A DNA stretch of 64,000 nt, from assembly GCA_963920635.1 (NCBI GenBank), contig OY987298.1, positions 144,806,257 through 144,870,256 on the forward strand. Direction: 5' to 3'. A model generated the notes under the pieces. It made no database searches. It saw nothing but the letters and a program-made list of their open reading frames with translations, and was not told the DNA's origin. This document shows positions 1-11,900 of this stretch, piece after piece (position 1 is the stretch's first letter; every line of letters starts with the position of its first letter). Position numbers and translations under genes: made by a program. Source of the DNA: Pseudeuparius sepicola (taxonomy: Eukaryota > Arthropoda > Insecta > Coleoptera > Anthribidae).

Positions 1-45
1 TTTTTTACTCCAGGCGTAAGGATTGCTTGATTTTTAGTATAATAA
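1..45. repeat. Terminal fragment of a TIR element
   Basis: The first 45 bases contain the block AGGCGTAAGGATTGCTTGAT followed by TTTTAGTATA. This closely matches the right terminus of the element at 29631-29985 (GGCGTAAGAGTTGCTCGATT, then TTAGTATA). The rest of that element would lie left of the window. Confidence 0.5.
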
Positions 46-1242
46 CGTTGTGTATAGGTGCGTTTGTTTTTCATGGCCTTCTACTACTTCCTACTACTCA
101 AATTTGTATAGCGGGACCGTAGCGTACACAATGTGATACATTTCAAATCAAATCAAATATGCTTTATTGTCAAAAGTACTACTTGTCGACAAAGCAACTA
201 AAAACGAACATACAATGATGCCATTTGTTTACAGTCGTAGAAAAAGTATTTACCAATTTGACCAGTTGTCATAACTATGATCGAAATTCCCAATATTAAA
301 GTCAATGGTCGCCGTTGTTAGTATGTCATTCATTAAAAATTTGAAATATTGAATTTTAATAGCAAAACAGTGGCAAAACATTACAAAATTTGTATTTCTG
401 ACGTTATTAAATATAAGAGTAATATAATTGATTATTTAATTAATTTCAGGTACCTTTATAATTACTTCAAATGATCACCCATCACATCTGGTGATATTAA
501 ATATTTTCAAACTTTAACTGAACATCACAAATCTGATGTTCGACATAGAAAATGTTGATTTTACAGCAGGGCAGATTGATAAGTACTCTCATTACTTTAA
601 AATATGTCTGGATGTGGATGTTTATTTTTTTACAATAACGGGCTTTACTTTATGAAAGTACCTACTGAAAATGTGCAAAATACTTTATTATTCCTTTGTG
701 CAAAAAAAAACAATAATTTTTTGACATAAGCCAGTGACATTCCAATGGCCAATATGGTTTTCTACATGTGAAAAAAGAATACTTACCTAACAAAATTTCG
801 TCGATCGGTGCTGAATACGAAACTTATATCATAAAGTGTACAGGTTTATTTAGTTTTTACTTAACTGATGGTGGGACTGAACATTGTGATGTGTTGAGCA
901 CGGCGTGTAAATGTTGTAACAAAAAGTGGAACGGACAAGATCAGTTTTGCCTGGCAAAAACTAGCTTAGTTGTTTGTTGTTGAAAGAAAATCGTCATGTA
1001 AGTGATACTATAATTTATTTACTGCTAAGTTTTAATAAATAGTGATTATAATTGTTTGTTTGTTGTTGCCATATATATCCCTTCTTGAGAGTCAAACGGC
1101 ACCAAATAGGAAAAAATCTCTATACGGGGTGTTCCAGTTGTAAAGGGACATTTTGAAATAAACAGAAAATTGCAATATGTAAAGAAATCCATGTGCGAAT
1201 TCAACACCTGCCAATATGAACCAATAAAATGACACGATTTTT
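46..1242. other. Intergenic AT-rich DNA, no supported gene
   Basis: No reading frame here looks like a known protein. A 71-codon frame at 768-983 is cysteine-rich near its end, but it has no recognisable domain and sits in repeat-rich DNA. The short direct repeat of TCAAA ending in GCTTTATTGTC near 145-170 resembles the 3' tails of some non-LTR elements. That is only a resemblance. Confidence 0.5.
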
Positions 1243-1875
1243 CAAATTATTTTAAGAAGTCGTTACTGGGACTGTCAATTGGTAATTTCGATATCCTAAG
1301 TTGGCATCAATGCAGCAAAAAATGCAACCGGGTAATAAGTTCAGGTCAGTAACGAGCCCATTTGCACTAATAACACGAAAAGTAACACGAACAAGAACAA
1401 CACAGATGACGGTAAAACTCACGAAACGTAGAAAACCCGCGAATATTTTCATTACCGAATGTTTGAACCAGTTTGAACGATCTGGAAAACCTTCACTGTC
1501 ACTTTGACACACCGAAGCAAAATTTGCCTGAGTCCGCCCATAGACACTGCCAAAAGCAGCTGATTATTACAAAATACCAAAATGGAAAGTGTTTCCATGA
1601 CGTTTGTAATTATTATTAAAATGAGTTGTACTCATACTTATTTTTATTTATAGCGGTATAATCGTGATTGAAATAGGGTTTTTATTTTAATATGCTCTTT
1701 TTTTCGTATCACTTGGGTAACTTTTCACATCACAAATCAATGAGTGACGTCATTAACTGGTTGAGACACATATACCAATGTTATACCCAAGGTTAACAGA
1801 AAATTCCTAGGGATTTTGTGGAGAATGTCATCTGACAAAATCGGGACTTCTTACAGTAATCGGGGTATACTCTCT
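1243..1875. repeat. Interspersed repeat, copy 1 (partner 56030-56668)
   Basis: About 635 bp match 56030-56668 at high identity, from AAATTATTTTAAGAAGTC through GGGACTTCTTACAGTAAT. Both copies carry an open frame of 68 codons (1301-1507 here). It is proline-poor, basic and without a recognised domain, and the two copies differ freely at the amino-acid level. The copies are probably fragments of a dispersed mobile element. The other copy abuts exon 6 of GLYR1. Confidence 0.75.
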
Positions 1876-2115
1876 TAGTTATGCTAAACCAATATTGTAG
1901 TAGCTAAAATTGATCGGTAACTTCTTCACAGTACCACATTTAATATAGGACTAGAAGATACAATTTCAGTTAACACATTGATCGGTAAATATCTATTAAC
2001 ACTAAATATATTCAAAACTGAAGGCACTTCCTTAATGACAGCTATTAAATAGACTTCAACTTTTAGACATGGTAATTAAATTTAAATGCGGCTAGTTAAG
2101 TAAATTTTACATGGA

Positions 2116-2186
2116 AGCTCAATAGTCTATGGCATGATTCTTGTTTTGGGTGCGAGGGGTCCAGGGTTCAAATCCCGGTTGTGGCT
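2116..2186 (+). pseudogene. tRNA-Pro(UGG)-like sequence, degenerate
   Basis: The anticodon region TTTTGGGTGCGAG and the T-arm GGGTTCAAATCCCGG are those of a eukaryotic tRNA-Pro with anticodon TGG. The length (71 nt) fits. The T stem has one mismatch, the anticodon stem relies on G-U pairs and the acceptor stem has at least two mismatches, so it is more likely a tRNA pseudogene or the head of a tRNA-derived SINE than a working tRNA. It lies just left of the foldback element at 2262. Confidence 0.6.
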
Positions 2187-2261
2187 ACTTTTTTTATTTT
2201 TTAAATCACATTTTCAAAAAGGCAAAATATTTATAATTTTTGTAGTTAATTAATTTAATAA

Positions 2262-3167
2262 TAGACCGTCAGACAGTGACAGATTTTCCTTACTGATTTT
2301 CTCATTTATGCCTTGGAGAGGATTGAAAGGTAAATTGATGCTGAGTCGGAAAATAGTAATTTTAAGTTTGGCCCCCTTGGAAAACATGGAAAATTCGATT
2401 TTTCAAAACAAAAAAAAAAGATACTAATTCTCACTTATGCCATGTTCACCGTATGATTTCTTATACTATTCCGACCTCGAAAACCCAAAGGCATAAGTGC
2501 AGCATGTGGAAAAAGGGTTGAATTTAAGGGTTTGGCAGTTATGCCGTTCGAAATGGTGAAAACTTATATATCGTCACTAGCCCAAAAAATGATTGGCAGA
2601 AGTGACGCGTGGGGAAAAATGCACTTTTGGGTCGGAAAAAGTTTTTTCGTCTACTGATTTTGTCAGGGATAAAATGAATTGCAATAAAACTTTCTATAGT
2701 TTCAGAGGCATATGTGCAGAAATCAGTCGACGAAAAAAAAAAATTCCGACTTATTTTCCGACCCAAAAGTGCATTTTTCCCCACGCGTCACTTCTGCCAG
2801 TCAATTTTTGGGCTAGTGATGATATAAGTTTTCACCATTTCGAACGTCATAACTGACGGAGTCAGTAAACCAAGTCATTTTTTGTGTGATCTGCCAAACC
2901 CTTAATTCAACCCTTTTTCCACACGCTACACTTATGCCTTTGGGTTTTCGAGGTCGGAATAGTATAAGAAATCATACGGTGAACATGGCATAAGTGAGAA
3001 TTAGCACCTTTTTTTCTGTTTTGAAAAATCGAATTTTCCATACGTTTTCCCCGAGGGCCAAACTTAAAATTACTATTTTCCGACTCAGCATCGATTTACC
3101 TTTCAACCCTCTCCAAGGCATAAACGAGAAAATCAGTAAGGAAAATCTGTCACTGTCTGACGGTCTA
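2262..3167. mobile_element. Foldback MITE, about 906 bp, near-complete palindrome
   Basis: The left half reads TAGACCGTCAGACAGTGACA and the right end is its reverse complement. Complementarity continues through almost the whole element, meeting near 2710. No transposase is encoded. The two overlapping open frames near 2539-2856 mirror each other because of the palindrome. TA dinucleotides at both ends are compatible with a TA target duplication. Its termini resemble those of the element at 24507-25372. Confidence 0.85.
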
Positions 3168-3561
3168 TAAGTTTGGTTGTCAAATTACGCCTAAAAACAG
3201 AATAATTAAATTATCTGCAATTGTTAAATTCTCTTCCTAAATACAACTCATGGGATGCCTAATAATCAGATAATACCTTTCGTTAATTTATTATATAATA
3301 ACTCATTATAGTCCCAATGCTGAGAAAATATTCAGCTTTGGAATTATTTAAACGGTTTAGGAATAGGCAAAACAGGAATTTAAAAATGGGTGAAGGGTAC
3401 ATTTGAACTACTTTTATTTTTGAATTATTATTATTACTATTGCCTCAAAAAGTTTCTAAATCTGTAACAATTGATAGTAAATCATATGATTTTTATTTAG
3501 TTTGACATTTTTTGTTTGTCACTTTTGTAAGATTTTATTTAATTTTTACAAAAAAACTTAT

Positions 3562-4645
3562 ATGTTAGAGCACCCAGATCCAGAATCAATTCGTAAAGTA
3601 GTTGCCAAAGAATTTACAAAATATGGAATAGCCACAAATCTAAAAAAACTACCAAAAGTGTGGAAAAAAAAAACATGGAACCTTACAACATAATCTTTGA
3701 ATAACATTTTCAGAAAAAAAGTACCACTATAGTGAAGAACAGGGTATTCCAAGTGCCTTTAGAAAACCTTCCTAGTGTTGCCGTCAGCGTAAATAATCAG
3801 ACTGTTATCGTGCCTAAAATTGTGATAACATTATGCGATGCTATTTTGAAAGATGTTACCATTGAAGGGATTTTTAGAAAGCAGGGTTCAAAAATTAGGC
3901 AAATGGCTATTATAGTAAGTGTAACAAAATTATCTTCTCATACGAACACATAGACAAAGAATCTATAAAGGATCTGTTAAAGGTCTATTTTAAATTTCAA
4001 TGAAAAATCATGGTATGATACAAGACTCTAGTTTTAGAAGTCGTTAAGCTCTGGAACCAGTTCCATACAAGATGATTGGTTCACAATAGATCTAGCTGTG
4101 GTGTTAAAAACATTTTTAAGAAGATTGCCACATCCCTTAATTCCGTATAATCTTCAGAGGGTATTTTTTGATTCTGTTGCTATAGAAAATGAAGAAAATG
4201 CTAGGAACGCCATTTTGTTGGCTTGCCTTCTGCTGCCTATAGAAAATATGAATCTTCTGATGTATCTAATGAAGGTAAGAAATTATTAATTTATATTTGT
4301 CAGGAAAATAACACAATTTGTTTCTAGTTTTTTAAAAACGTAGCAAATAATGTACATGAAAATAAGATGAATGCCTATAATTTGTCAGTAGTTGTTAGTC
4401 CAAATATTTTTATCACCAAAACTATAGAAGAGGATCATACAACCATGATTTGTGAAATAGTGAAGGTATTCTGTTCTTATGTGTGAGTCCCCACTTGCAG
4501 ATAGCTTTTGTTTCAGATTATGATTGAAAATTCTCATGAAATTGGAGTTATTCCCAAAGAAATTGTTAAAGAAGCTAAAGAGGAATCATATATCAAAACA
4601 CACTGTAAAATTTGTACTTGCGATAATCTATGCTCATTTTTATAA
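3562..4645 (+). CDS. ARHGAP11A: RhoGAP-domain protein, ARHGAP11A-like, 5 exons
   Basis: This is a GTPase-activating protein for Rho-family GTPases. Coding exons are 3562-3657, 3714-3914, 4038-4274, 4328-4465 and 4517-4645. All four introns are GT-AG in phase 0 and give 266 residues. The RhoGAP domain spans about residues 42-240. The arginine finger is R87 in GIFRKQGS, the helix FLRRLPHPLIPY is in exon 3, and the SPN motif is at 202-204. The lead-in VFQVPLENLPSVAV and the tail HEIGVIPKEIVKEA, about twelve residues after the domain core, resemble ARHGAP11A more than other RhoGAPs (recalled similarity, not a search). Vertebrate ARHGAP11A has a long C-terminal tail; here the protein stops shortly after the domain, ending in a short cysteine-rich stretch. 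An AATAAA lies 53 nt after the stop. The start is the first ATG in frame; an upstream exon cannot be excluded. Confidence 0.85.
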
Positions 4646-4697
4646 TTTTATTTTTATAGTGTTTATATTTTATACATCATAGAAACATACATTTTAC

Positions 4698-4703
4698 AAT
4701 AAA
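4698..4703 (+). terminator. Poly(A) signal AATAAA of the RhoGAP gene
   Basis: Canonical AATAAA 53 nt downstream of the RhoGAP stop codon, followed by T-rich sequence. Confidence 0.6.
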
Positions 4704-5868
4704 TTAGTTGAATTTTTTTTTTACATTTTTAAGTACATTATTAAGTAAATGAACATTATATTCTATTCCTTTACTCAATGGTAACACCTAAAAATAAGCC
4801 GATATGAAGTGATTTTATATTATTTTTGATGAAAGCCACATGGCTCGTTCGAGTGAGTTATTTTCCATATTTTTTAAAGCAAAAGTTAATGCCTTTTAAT
4901 TTTCTAAATAAATGATGAAAAACAACTTTTTTTAATCGGCACTTGTCTCAAAATTCCCATTAAAAGCTCAGAAATCGGCACTAAAGTAAGTCATTATTGT
5001 ACAACTTTGTTCTATAAGTTGGCTTTTGCGAGATGTGAAACGTGACCATATATATTCAAAAGCCCGGCCATAATAAAGCATCATTTAACTTTTCAGCCTC
5101 ATAACAAATCTTTCAGTATAAGTATTTTGGTCGGTTTGAGCAAGAATAATTTTTTCTATATAGACTGCAAGAGAGCTGCCAGAGGACGCTAGGCAGGCAA
5201 GTTGTGCCGAACCGCATCGTGCTTGATTTAGGTAGAGCAATCTAGAGGCAAAGCAAAGGCGCACGCAGTTGGCTTATGGATGGGTGACCTTTTTAAATTA
5301 TTTGGCCAATAAAACTTCTTTTTTCCCAATTAAAAAAAATATATAATGTATCTTTAAGCACTGAAGTTTCTTTTTATTAGTTATGTGGTTTATTTGCCTC
5401 TGTCTTAGAGGCCTCGGCAACTAAATTCCAAATTCGTTATAAAAAGTTGAACTTCACTGCATTGATTTGGTACACAATTAACTATTAAAGGACACTGATT
5501 AAATGAATTAAATTCAAATTACTTCAAGCGACACAATGCACCTGGGTACCTAAGAGTACCTATAAAGAGAAAATATCGTTGACTGACGTATTAAGACTAA
5601 TCACGGCTATAGTTTCATGTCCTGGAAAGTAGATGGCGCCTATGGTCAACAATGTATTTTGCATTTTATTTTGTTTCCGGGAAGCGCATGGTGTCAGTCA
5701 ACGAAAATATACTATTTTTGCATTTTTTATGAAATTTTCAGGGAACTCTCCATACCAAGATTAACTAAAAGTCATACATAAGTGTATATTATTAAAAATA
5801 TTTTTTTTACCCGATGAATTAACTCAATTTGTATTCACCTAGGGACCTTCGTAAAATTTTTAGATTAT
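4704..5868. other. Intergenic spacer between convergent genes
   Basis: This spacer separates the 3' ends of the RhoGAP gene (+) and ARL16 (-). No coding sequence was found. Around 5270-5290 there is TATGGATGGGTGACC, which resembles the C-box region of 5S rRNA, but the rest of a 5S gene is absent. It holds the 3' UTR of ARL16 next to 5869. Confidence 0.5.
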
Positions 5869-8235
5869 CTACTGTGGTTGCTGTTTATTCCTAACCCTTC
5901 CTGCTGCATTTTGGGGACTCTTAGCGATCCAAGCAAGAATTTCACCCCTTCCGATCCCAGATACAGCACTGGATTCGCAAACCATTATTTGTTGATTAAC
6001 TTCTTTCTGTAATCTCTTCATTTGCAACATCAGCAGTGCCTCGTTGCGCATCTGCCTGTAACTCTGGTCCATCTTGGCCAAAACTATCAGAAACTACAAA
6101 AAAGATTTGCCGAAGAAATACACCAAATATAAATATATGACAACAGTCTGAAACTACAGGAGGAAAACTAATAAACTGCTCGTACTTTGGCATTTGTCAG
6201 GTCTGGATGTGCCAGCGCAGCGTACAGCAGAACTCCAGCTGCGGAAATTTGGCATAAATTCGAGGCATCAACCACGTAAATGACTTTATTCACTCCACGG
6301 TAATATCTTGACCATAAGGGGGCCACTGCACCCCCTAGTTCTCTCACAGAGTGCTCCGCTATACCTGCAGAAGTTAATGGAATAATGATCAATCTTTATT
6401 AGGTATCGCCTTCCTTTAGGTTGCTTGCAATATGAATATCGATAATTCGATGTAATTGAAAATACCACCCCATAAAAAATTAAAATTAGTTCCAATTTTA
6501 GAGGAGAATTGCAAAATTTCAAAAGTCTAGGCCTACTTTGATTTTTAGCTTTTTCGCATTTTTCTCCCACTTTTTTCTTATAAATGTGTCCATTCTGGAG
6601 CTTTCACGTCAAAATATTATTAAGGAAACTTGATCATCGTGAAAAAATAAAATTTTGACGTGAAAGCTTCTAAGAAAAAATGGGAGATAAATCTAAAAAT
6701 CAAAGTAGGCCTAGCCTTTTGAAATTTTGCGAGTCTACTCAGTTTTTCATTCTGAACAAGTTTTTTTAATAACAGTTTGTCGTAAAAAATCTCTAACGGG
6801 GTTTCCTGAAAAGTTGCTATTTTAAAAAATCATAGCAGTAGGCCATGAAATAATTACCCCATCCAAATACCACCGCCTATGAAATACTCGCCCTTGGTAC
6901 TACCAATAAAAAAATAGAGACCATTTGTTTTCCTTGCCCTTCATATATTTCTAAGGTGTCCAGTATTGGGACACACTGTATAAGAAACTTTACAAAAGTG
7001 CGGTACCTTATTTGGGGACACTGTATATTTTTCTCTTGCTCTGTACATTTTGGCTTTCTTTTTCAAAATTACCTTTACCACGTTGTGCCATTCAATAAAA
7101 ACGGTTGATTTTATCGTTATGATACAGTAGTAGATACCTTTTTTGTCGCAGAATGAAAAGATGCAAGATTAAAAAGACAACCTCAAAAAAGTTATGAGCA
7201 TGATTCAAAAACAGCCCAAGTGGCGCCCTCTGTGAGATACGTAGAAGTTGACATCTACAGCTTATCCTTCATCCCCAAAAACCAAAAACATTTGACAGTG
7301 ACAAATTTCAGTTCAGCAGCTTGATTATTGGGAGATGCAGCCATGCCATAATGATTCAATCTTAAAAAATGAACTTTTTTGGGACAAAATATATTACAGT
7401 GTAACAATTAAGTTTTTTCTCCCACTACATCCTCATCTGTGTGGTCAATGCGATTATTTTAGCGCTTGCCATAAATGCTGTTGCTAGTTGCTAACAATCT
7501 GTATCTGACTTTCGATTTTGAAAGAAAAAAAAATAGATAGCAAAATATAGCAGTTCTGGCTAAATAGTAATCTACAAAAAAATTTAATTTTTCAAATTAT
7601 CTAAATATTTTTGTTTTTGGATAAAAAAACATAAACAAAAAATTATTATTAATACTGTGTGACAAATATAAAAAATATGATTGGAGGATTGGGAGAGTTT
7701 TTATCAAAGGCATCGTGGAACGATGCCTTTGGTTTTTATCATCTATTTTTATATCTACTATTATTGATGAAGTCTTAGAAAAAACCGAATCACCCTGTAG
7801 AGAAGCATCAAAGAATATGACAAATATAGCATTAAACCAACCTTTTGTAACCCATATGTGTAGCAAAACATTTCAAATTATAATATTATTTTGTTTGCAA
7901 ATTACTTGAAATTTGAAAATAGGAATAAAAAGGTAGCACCTACCAACCTACAAGTTCTGATGGATTTCCTACCCCTACCCCTAACCCACACAGCGAAAAA
8001 TTGACTAAAAAAATCGTTATTTTATAGAACATTTTAATTGTTGTAGACATGGGTTATAATCAATAAGACTACCATATTAAATAATTTAGGCTTTACCTTT
8101 ACCTATCTTTATGTTGAACATGTTGGTACCAGTTGTTGGCACAGAAGCCGTGGTCGAATCTACACTCTCTGCATTTTTAAGGCTTTGAAGTAAAAGGGTT
8201 TTGCCAGAACCCTCTGGTCCAATACACAGCGCCAT
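5869..8235 (-). CDS. ARL16: ARL16, ADP-ribosylation-factor-like GTPase, 3 exons
   Basis: Small Ras-superfamily GTPase of the divergent ARL16 group. Coding exons on the minus strand are 8235-8103, 6364-6186 and 6093-5869. Introns are GT-AG; the first splits a glycine codon, the second is phase 0. The total is 178 residues, close to the human protein. The P-loop GPEGSGKT is at 6-13 and TTGTN at 34-38 is the switch-I segment. RELGG at 52-56 replaces the usual DxxGQ, which is diagnostic for ARL16. The C-terminal SSAVSGIGRGEILAWI block matches the family. The NKxD guanine-specificity motif reads AKMD (110-113), so the asparagine is lost. Intron 1 (1.7 kb) holds foldback repeat DNA. The gene is head-to-head with the secreted-peptide gene at 8971, about 735 bp apart. 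Confidence 0.92.
6470..6790. repeat. Inverted-repeat element in ARL16 intron 1
   Basis: Left arm GCAAAATTTCAAAAGTCTAG and right arm around 6695-6730 are reverse complements, both containing the block AATCAAAGTAGGCCTA, with a second inner inverted block GACGTGAAAGCTTC. Related copies of the same sequence lie at 32030-32490. Confidence 0.7.
6791..8102. other. Rest of ARL16 intron 1, no gene seen
   Basis: AT-rich intronic DNA. Short blocks ending in GGGACACTGTATA (near 6970-7030) look like degenerate ends of the ACAGGGTG-terminated repeats found elsewhere in the window. The overlapping frames at 7597-7909 on both strands show no recognisable protein. Confidence 0.4.
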
Positions 8236-8888
8236 CGTATTATTTTACATAATATGTCTGAAGGCAACAAAAGTGTGTTTGATCAATTTTTCGTTGATAA
8301 GGATTTTCCGCCGAAAATTCGATTGATGTCGGTCATCAATTTTATTTTTTAGGCAAACTAATATCCTTCATCAAATATATTGGCACTTTTTATTCTCTGA
8401 ATCATACTGTATACTGCAATTCTAAAGTGCTTCCGTTTCCGAGAATATTGCCGCGAGACGAGATTCTCTTTTGAAGTAACCAAAAAAAACAGGAACTTTG
8501 TCACTTTCACTTGTTTCTTTTTTTTTTTGTTTATTATGCCGACACGCGCCGTCTTCGATCTCGACCCTGTCTTTACCGTTCTATACAGAGAGAGTCAGTT
8601 TAAATATGGATTACAACAAAACATTATTGTAATCGCATTGTGTCCTTAAGTATAATTATTAAACACGATTTTCGTACGTTTTTGTGCGAGTTGGAAATAA
8701 ATATTCTACAAAATCGAAAACAAAACAAAAAAGGGGTGGGCTGCTATTGCCTTTTATTGGGTCACGGTGTATGCCACTCTCACTTTTGAAAACAAACAAT
8801 TTTAAATTTTACGGTTGGACAGGCCCTCTCTGTGTCATTTGCAAAAAAGTAAGCGTATTAAATGGATTTGGTATTGTTTGAAAATTGT
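8236..8888. promoter_or_regulatory. Divergent intergenic region ARL16 / secreted-peptide gene
   Basis: This 650-bp region separates the ATG of ARL16 (-) from the TATA box of the + strand gene. It must contain the ARL16 promoter and 5' UTR and the upstream control region of the peptide gene. No specific factor site is claimed. Confidence 0.4.
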
Positions 8889-8896
8889 TATAAATA
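8889..8896 (+). promoter_or_regulatory. TATA box (TATAAATA) of the secreted-peptide gene
   Basis: TATAAATA lies 82 bp upstream of the ATG at 8971. GCAGTTTG and GTAGTTG at about 23-34 bp downstream are candidate initiators. A focused TATA promoter is what one expects for a regulated, tissue-specific secreted product. Confidence 0.5.
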
Positions 8897-8970
8897 TCCC
8901 ATACATAACGCAGTTTGCTGTAGTTGACATTTTATAGTTGCTTTGTACAATAACTAGGCTTTTCGTAAAA

Positions 8971-11900
8971 ATGTTCGGCCTCAAAGTGAGTTTTTAATTT
9001 TTTTATAGTTTCCAATCTAAAAATTTGGGAATGGAGTGTTTAATTTTTCAATTTCCTTTTCCAGGTCGTTAGTGTTGTAGCTGGAATTATTGGTTTAGTT
9101 ATCACTGTATTCGCACATCCTGCATCTTATGATGATCAGGAGGTAGCAGCCACAGGAGGTAAAAAATAAAAAATTGCTCACATATGTTTCTTTTTTCCTT
9201 CTAGTTATTTTTAACCTTGAAAGTTTGGGTAGTTTGCATATATATTTTTTTCTCTTTTTTATTCAACACAACACATTGTATATGTCTGGTTGACCCCCCA
9301 AAAATCTAAGTAGGCTGTGGGAATAAAACAGAACAATTTTATTTATTAGATATTTGCTTTGAATAAAGTACCCCAGGAATGAGTCAAAGTTTTATGTGCA
9401 TTAGAAAATACTTGAGAATCACCCCGACTAGTATCAAAGTTTTGACACAATATTTTGATATTTGACACGGTGATAGGTGTCAGTATGTTGTACCCTTGTA
9501 CTTAGATACTTTTTCGAGTTATTATGCTTAGCCGTTCGGCTTGTGGCACTTCCCTGACTGCCAAAACTACAATGTTTGAGGATAATAATAAATCGGTAAG
9601 TAATTTTGTAATTTAAATTAACTTTTGAGGCCATGAACCAAAGTGACATAGGCGTTTGTGTAGGTACCTACTTCTTCATAATTGGAAATTTAAAATGCTG
9701 CATTATCAAGGATTTCTAAACTAGACATAGTAATAGAAATTTTTTTGTCTACATTGTAGGTACTGATTTCACGAAAAATTAGGATTTCTGCCTCGAATAG
9801 TTTGTCGAAACAACTCAAAGGTGCTCCTTCCCGGGGTTCTTTATTCAAAGGATATTTGTGATGTATTGGTTTGGCATTGTCACAAAAGCCTGTGACATTC
9901 TGCGATTTTTTAAAGGGCATTTTTCAAAAACTACATTAGGCATTTTTTATTTGAAAAAATAACATTATTTTATTATGATTATTCAGCATCCCTCAAAATA
10001 GTCATGTAGCCATTTTGATGAAAAAATATTCATTCGTTATTTTTCTGTGTGGTGCCAAATTTTGAAAAAGTGAATAAGTCCACATTCATGATATGAATTA
10101 AATGGACGTCCTTGCGACCAAAGTAGAAATGTTGTACTACTTGATCACCCTGTAGGAGAACCAACACCCAGGGTTATATGAAATCAGAGCATAAATTTAA
10201 TCCAGTTGGACTTTTCTTTGCTTCAATTAAATGCACTTTTTAATCAATACATTTGCTAGTCTTTCATATATCCAGTCTTCAAAATTTCAATTCGTTGAGT
10301 TCTGCTGTACCTATAGCTATAAAATAGATGCTTATTATTCTTGCATTCATTAAATATTGAAAATTTTTAATTAAATATATTCATAGAATTTATGCAAGTA
10401 GGTATTTACAAATTAGGTACAATATTTGCAATTTTGATAAACAATTAAAAAAAAATTTTCATCCCAAAAAATGTTTGAGAAAAGTTTCATCACCATACAG
10501 GGTGTTCGACAAGTATGAGGCAATCTCGTGGGAGCATAGGAAGGGGACATAAAAATATCACGATTTAACTATAGGTGAAATCTTAATAGTTACTGAAAAT
10601 CAGGGCGTTGTAGTTCCTTTTTGCAATTAAATTATGGCAATATCTCCCAAAATAATTAAGCTGCGGAACTGTAATTTTGCACTGCTGTTTTTGAGACTAT
10701 GAGAAAATCCACTGAAAATGTCAATTTATTCTCACAGAGAATACAACCCTATTTTTGGATTGTGCCCCACGAGATTGTCCCATACGTACTGGACACCCTG
10801 TATAAAATCACCTTGACCTTATTAACTTATATTACATATTTAATAATATAGTACGAGAGCCGGCTGAATGATTTCAACTCTCATAAGCGTATAGAATAAG
10901 ATATTGTGAATCAACGGTAAAATGTAGAGAGTATATTTCTTTATTTGAAGCGAGTAGGATGCCTCAATTTATATGGGCCCGTTTATTGTTATTTAAAGAA
11001 GTTGCGGTCAATTTTTAGGCCAATCTACTCTCATGTGATTATAGAACAAAATAGGTACCCTCGGGAAGAAGGCCCATGGAGCAACAATAAAAAAGGGTCC
11101 CTTGGTCCTTTAGAAATCCGATAGGCGTATTTTCGGGGCCCCGAAAATCCTCCACTGTTAAATATGGCGCGAAAGTCGGGGGCAAGTCTGGACCTCGGGG
11201 ACGTGAGTTGTGTGCGAAGTCCCACTATACAGCCAGTGCCATATACCGCTTGGTGCACAGGAAAAAATTTTTTCAAACGCGTTTTTCGGGAGATCTGACG
11301 GTACGGCGAGATGGCCGGAGAACAGGTCAACATATTTAAATAAACTTTTTCAGGTAGGTATATTATTTCTCGTTTTCGAGTTATTAAGAATTTTTGGCGA
11401 AAAAAAATGGCCAACACAGGTGGGACGCATCTGTTTTACGTGATTAGCCGGCATTTCCCGTCACCTAAAAGCCAAAGTCTGTAAACTGTCAGAAATTGCC
11501 CTCTTTCGCAGAGCAACAGCTAAGTTATTTCGGCTCGGGGCTCTGGGGTCGGAATTTTTAAAGATTCCCTCAAGTCTTCAGGTGAGGTGCAGACGTTTCC
11601 GGTGCCCCCAAAAAATTAAAAAATGAGAAAAACACGCAATTTATAAGAGCGGTTCCTCAGGATTTCCCGTCAATTTCGCTAATTCTACAGCCGTCTCGTT
11701 TCTCGAAACTTGGAAATCGGGAGTCGGGAAATTTGGTTAAATATCGGATATTCGAGGTTTATGTTCATTTTGGTACTGAAGGAAAGTACAAGACCCAATT
11801 AAGAAATTTACCATCTTCTTTGATTGTTAGAACAACACTTTTTGAATTTGTCAAAAGACTTTTGCGAAAGTAAATATGTTCGTGGGACGGGTTGTACCTA

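Noticed and set aside
1301..1507. 68-codon frame repeated at 56087-56293
   Set aside because: It is part of an interspersed repeat; no domain and no sign of selection.
5160..5300. Possible 5S rRNA gene or 5S-derived SINE
   Set aside because: Only GGATGGGTGACC-like bases match; the A box, the intermediate element and the flanking stems of 5S are missing.
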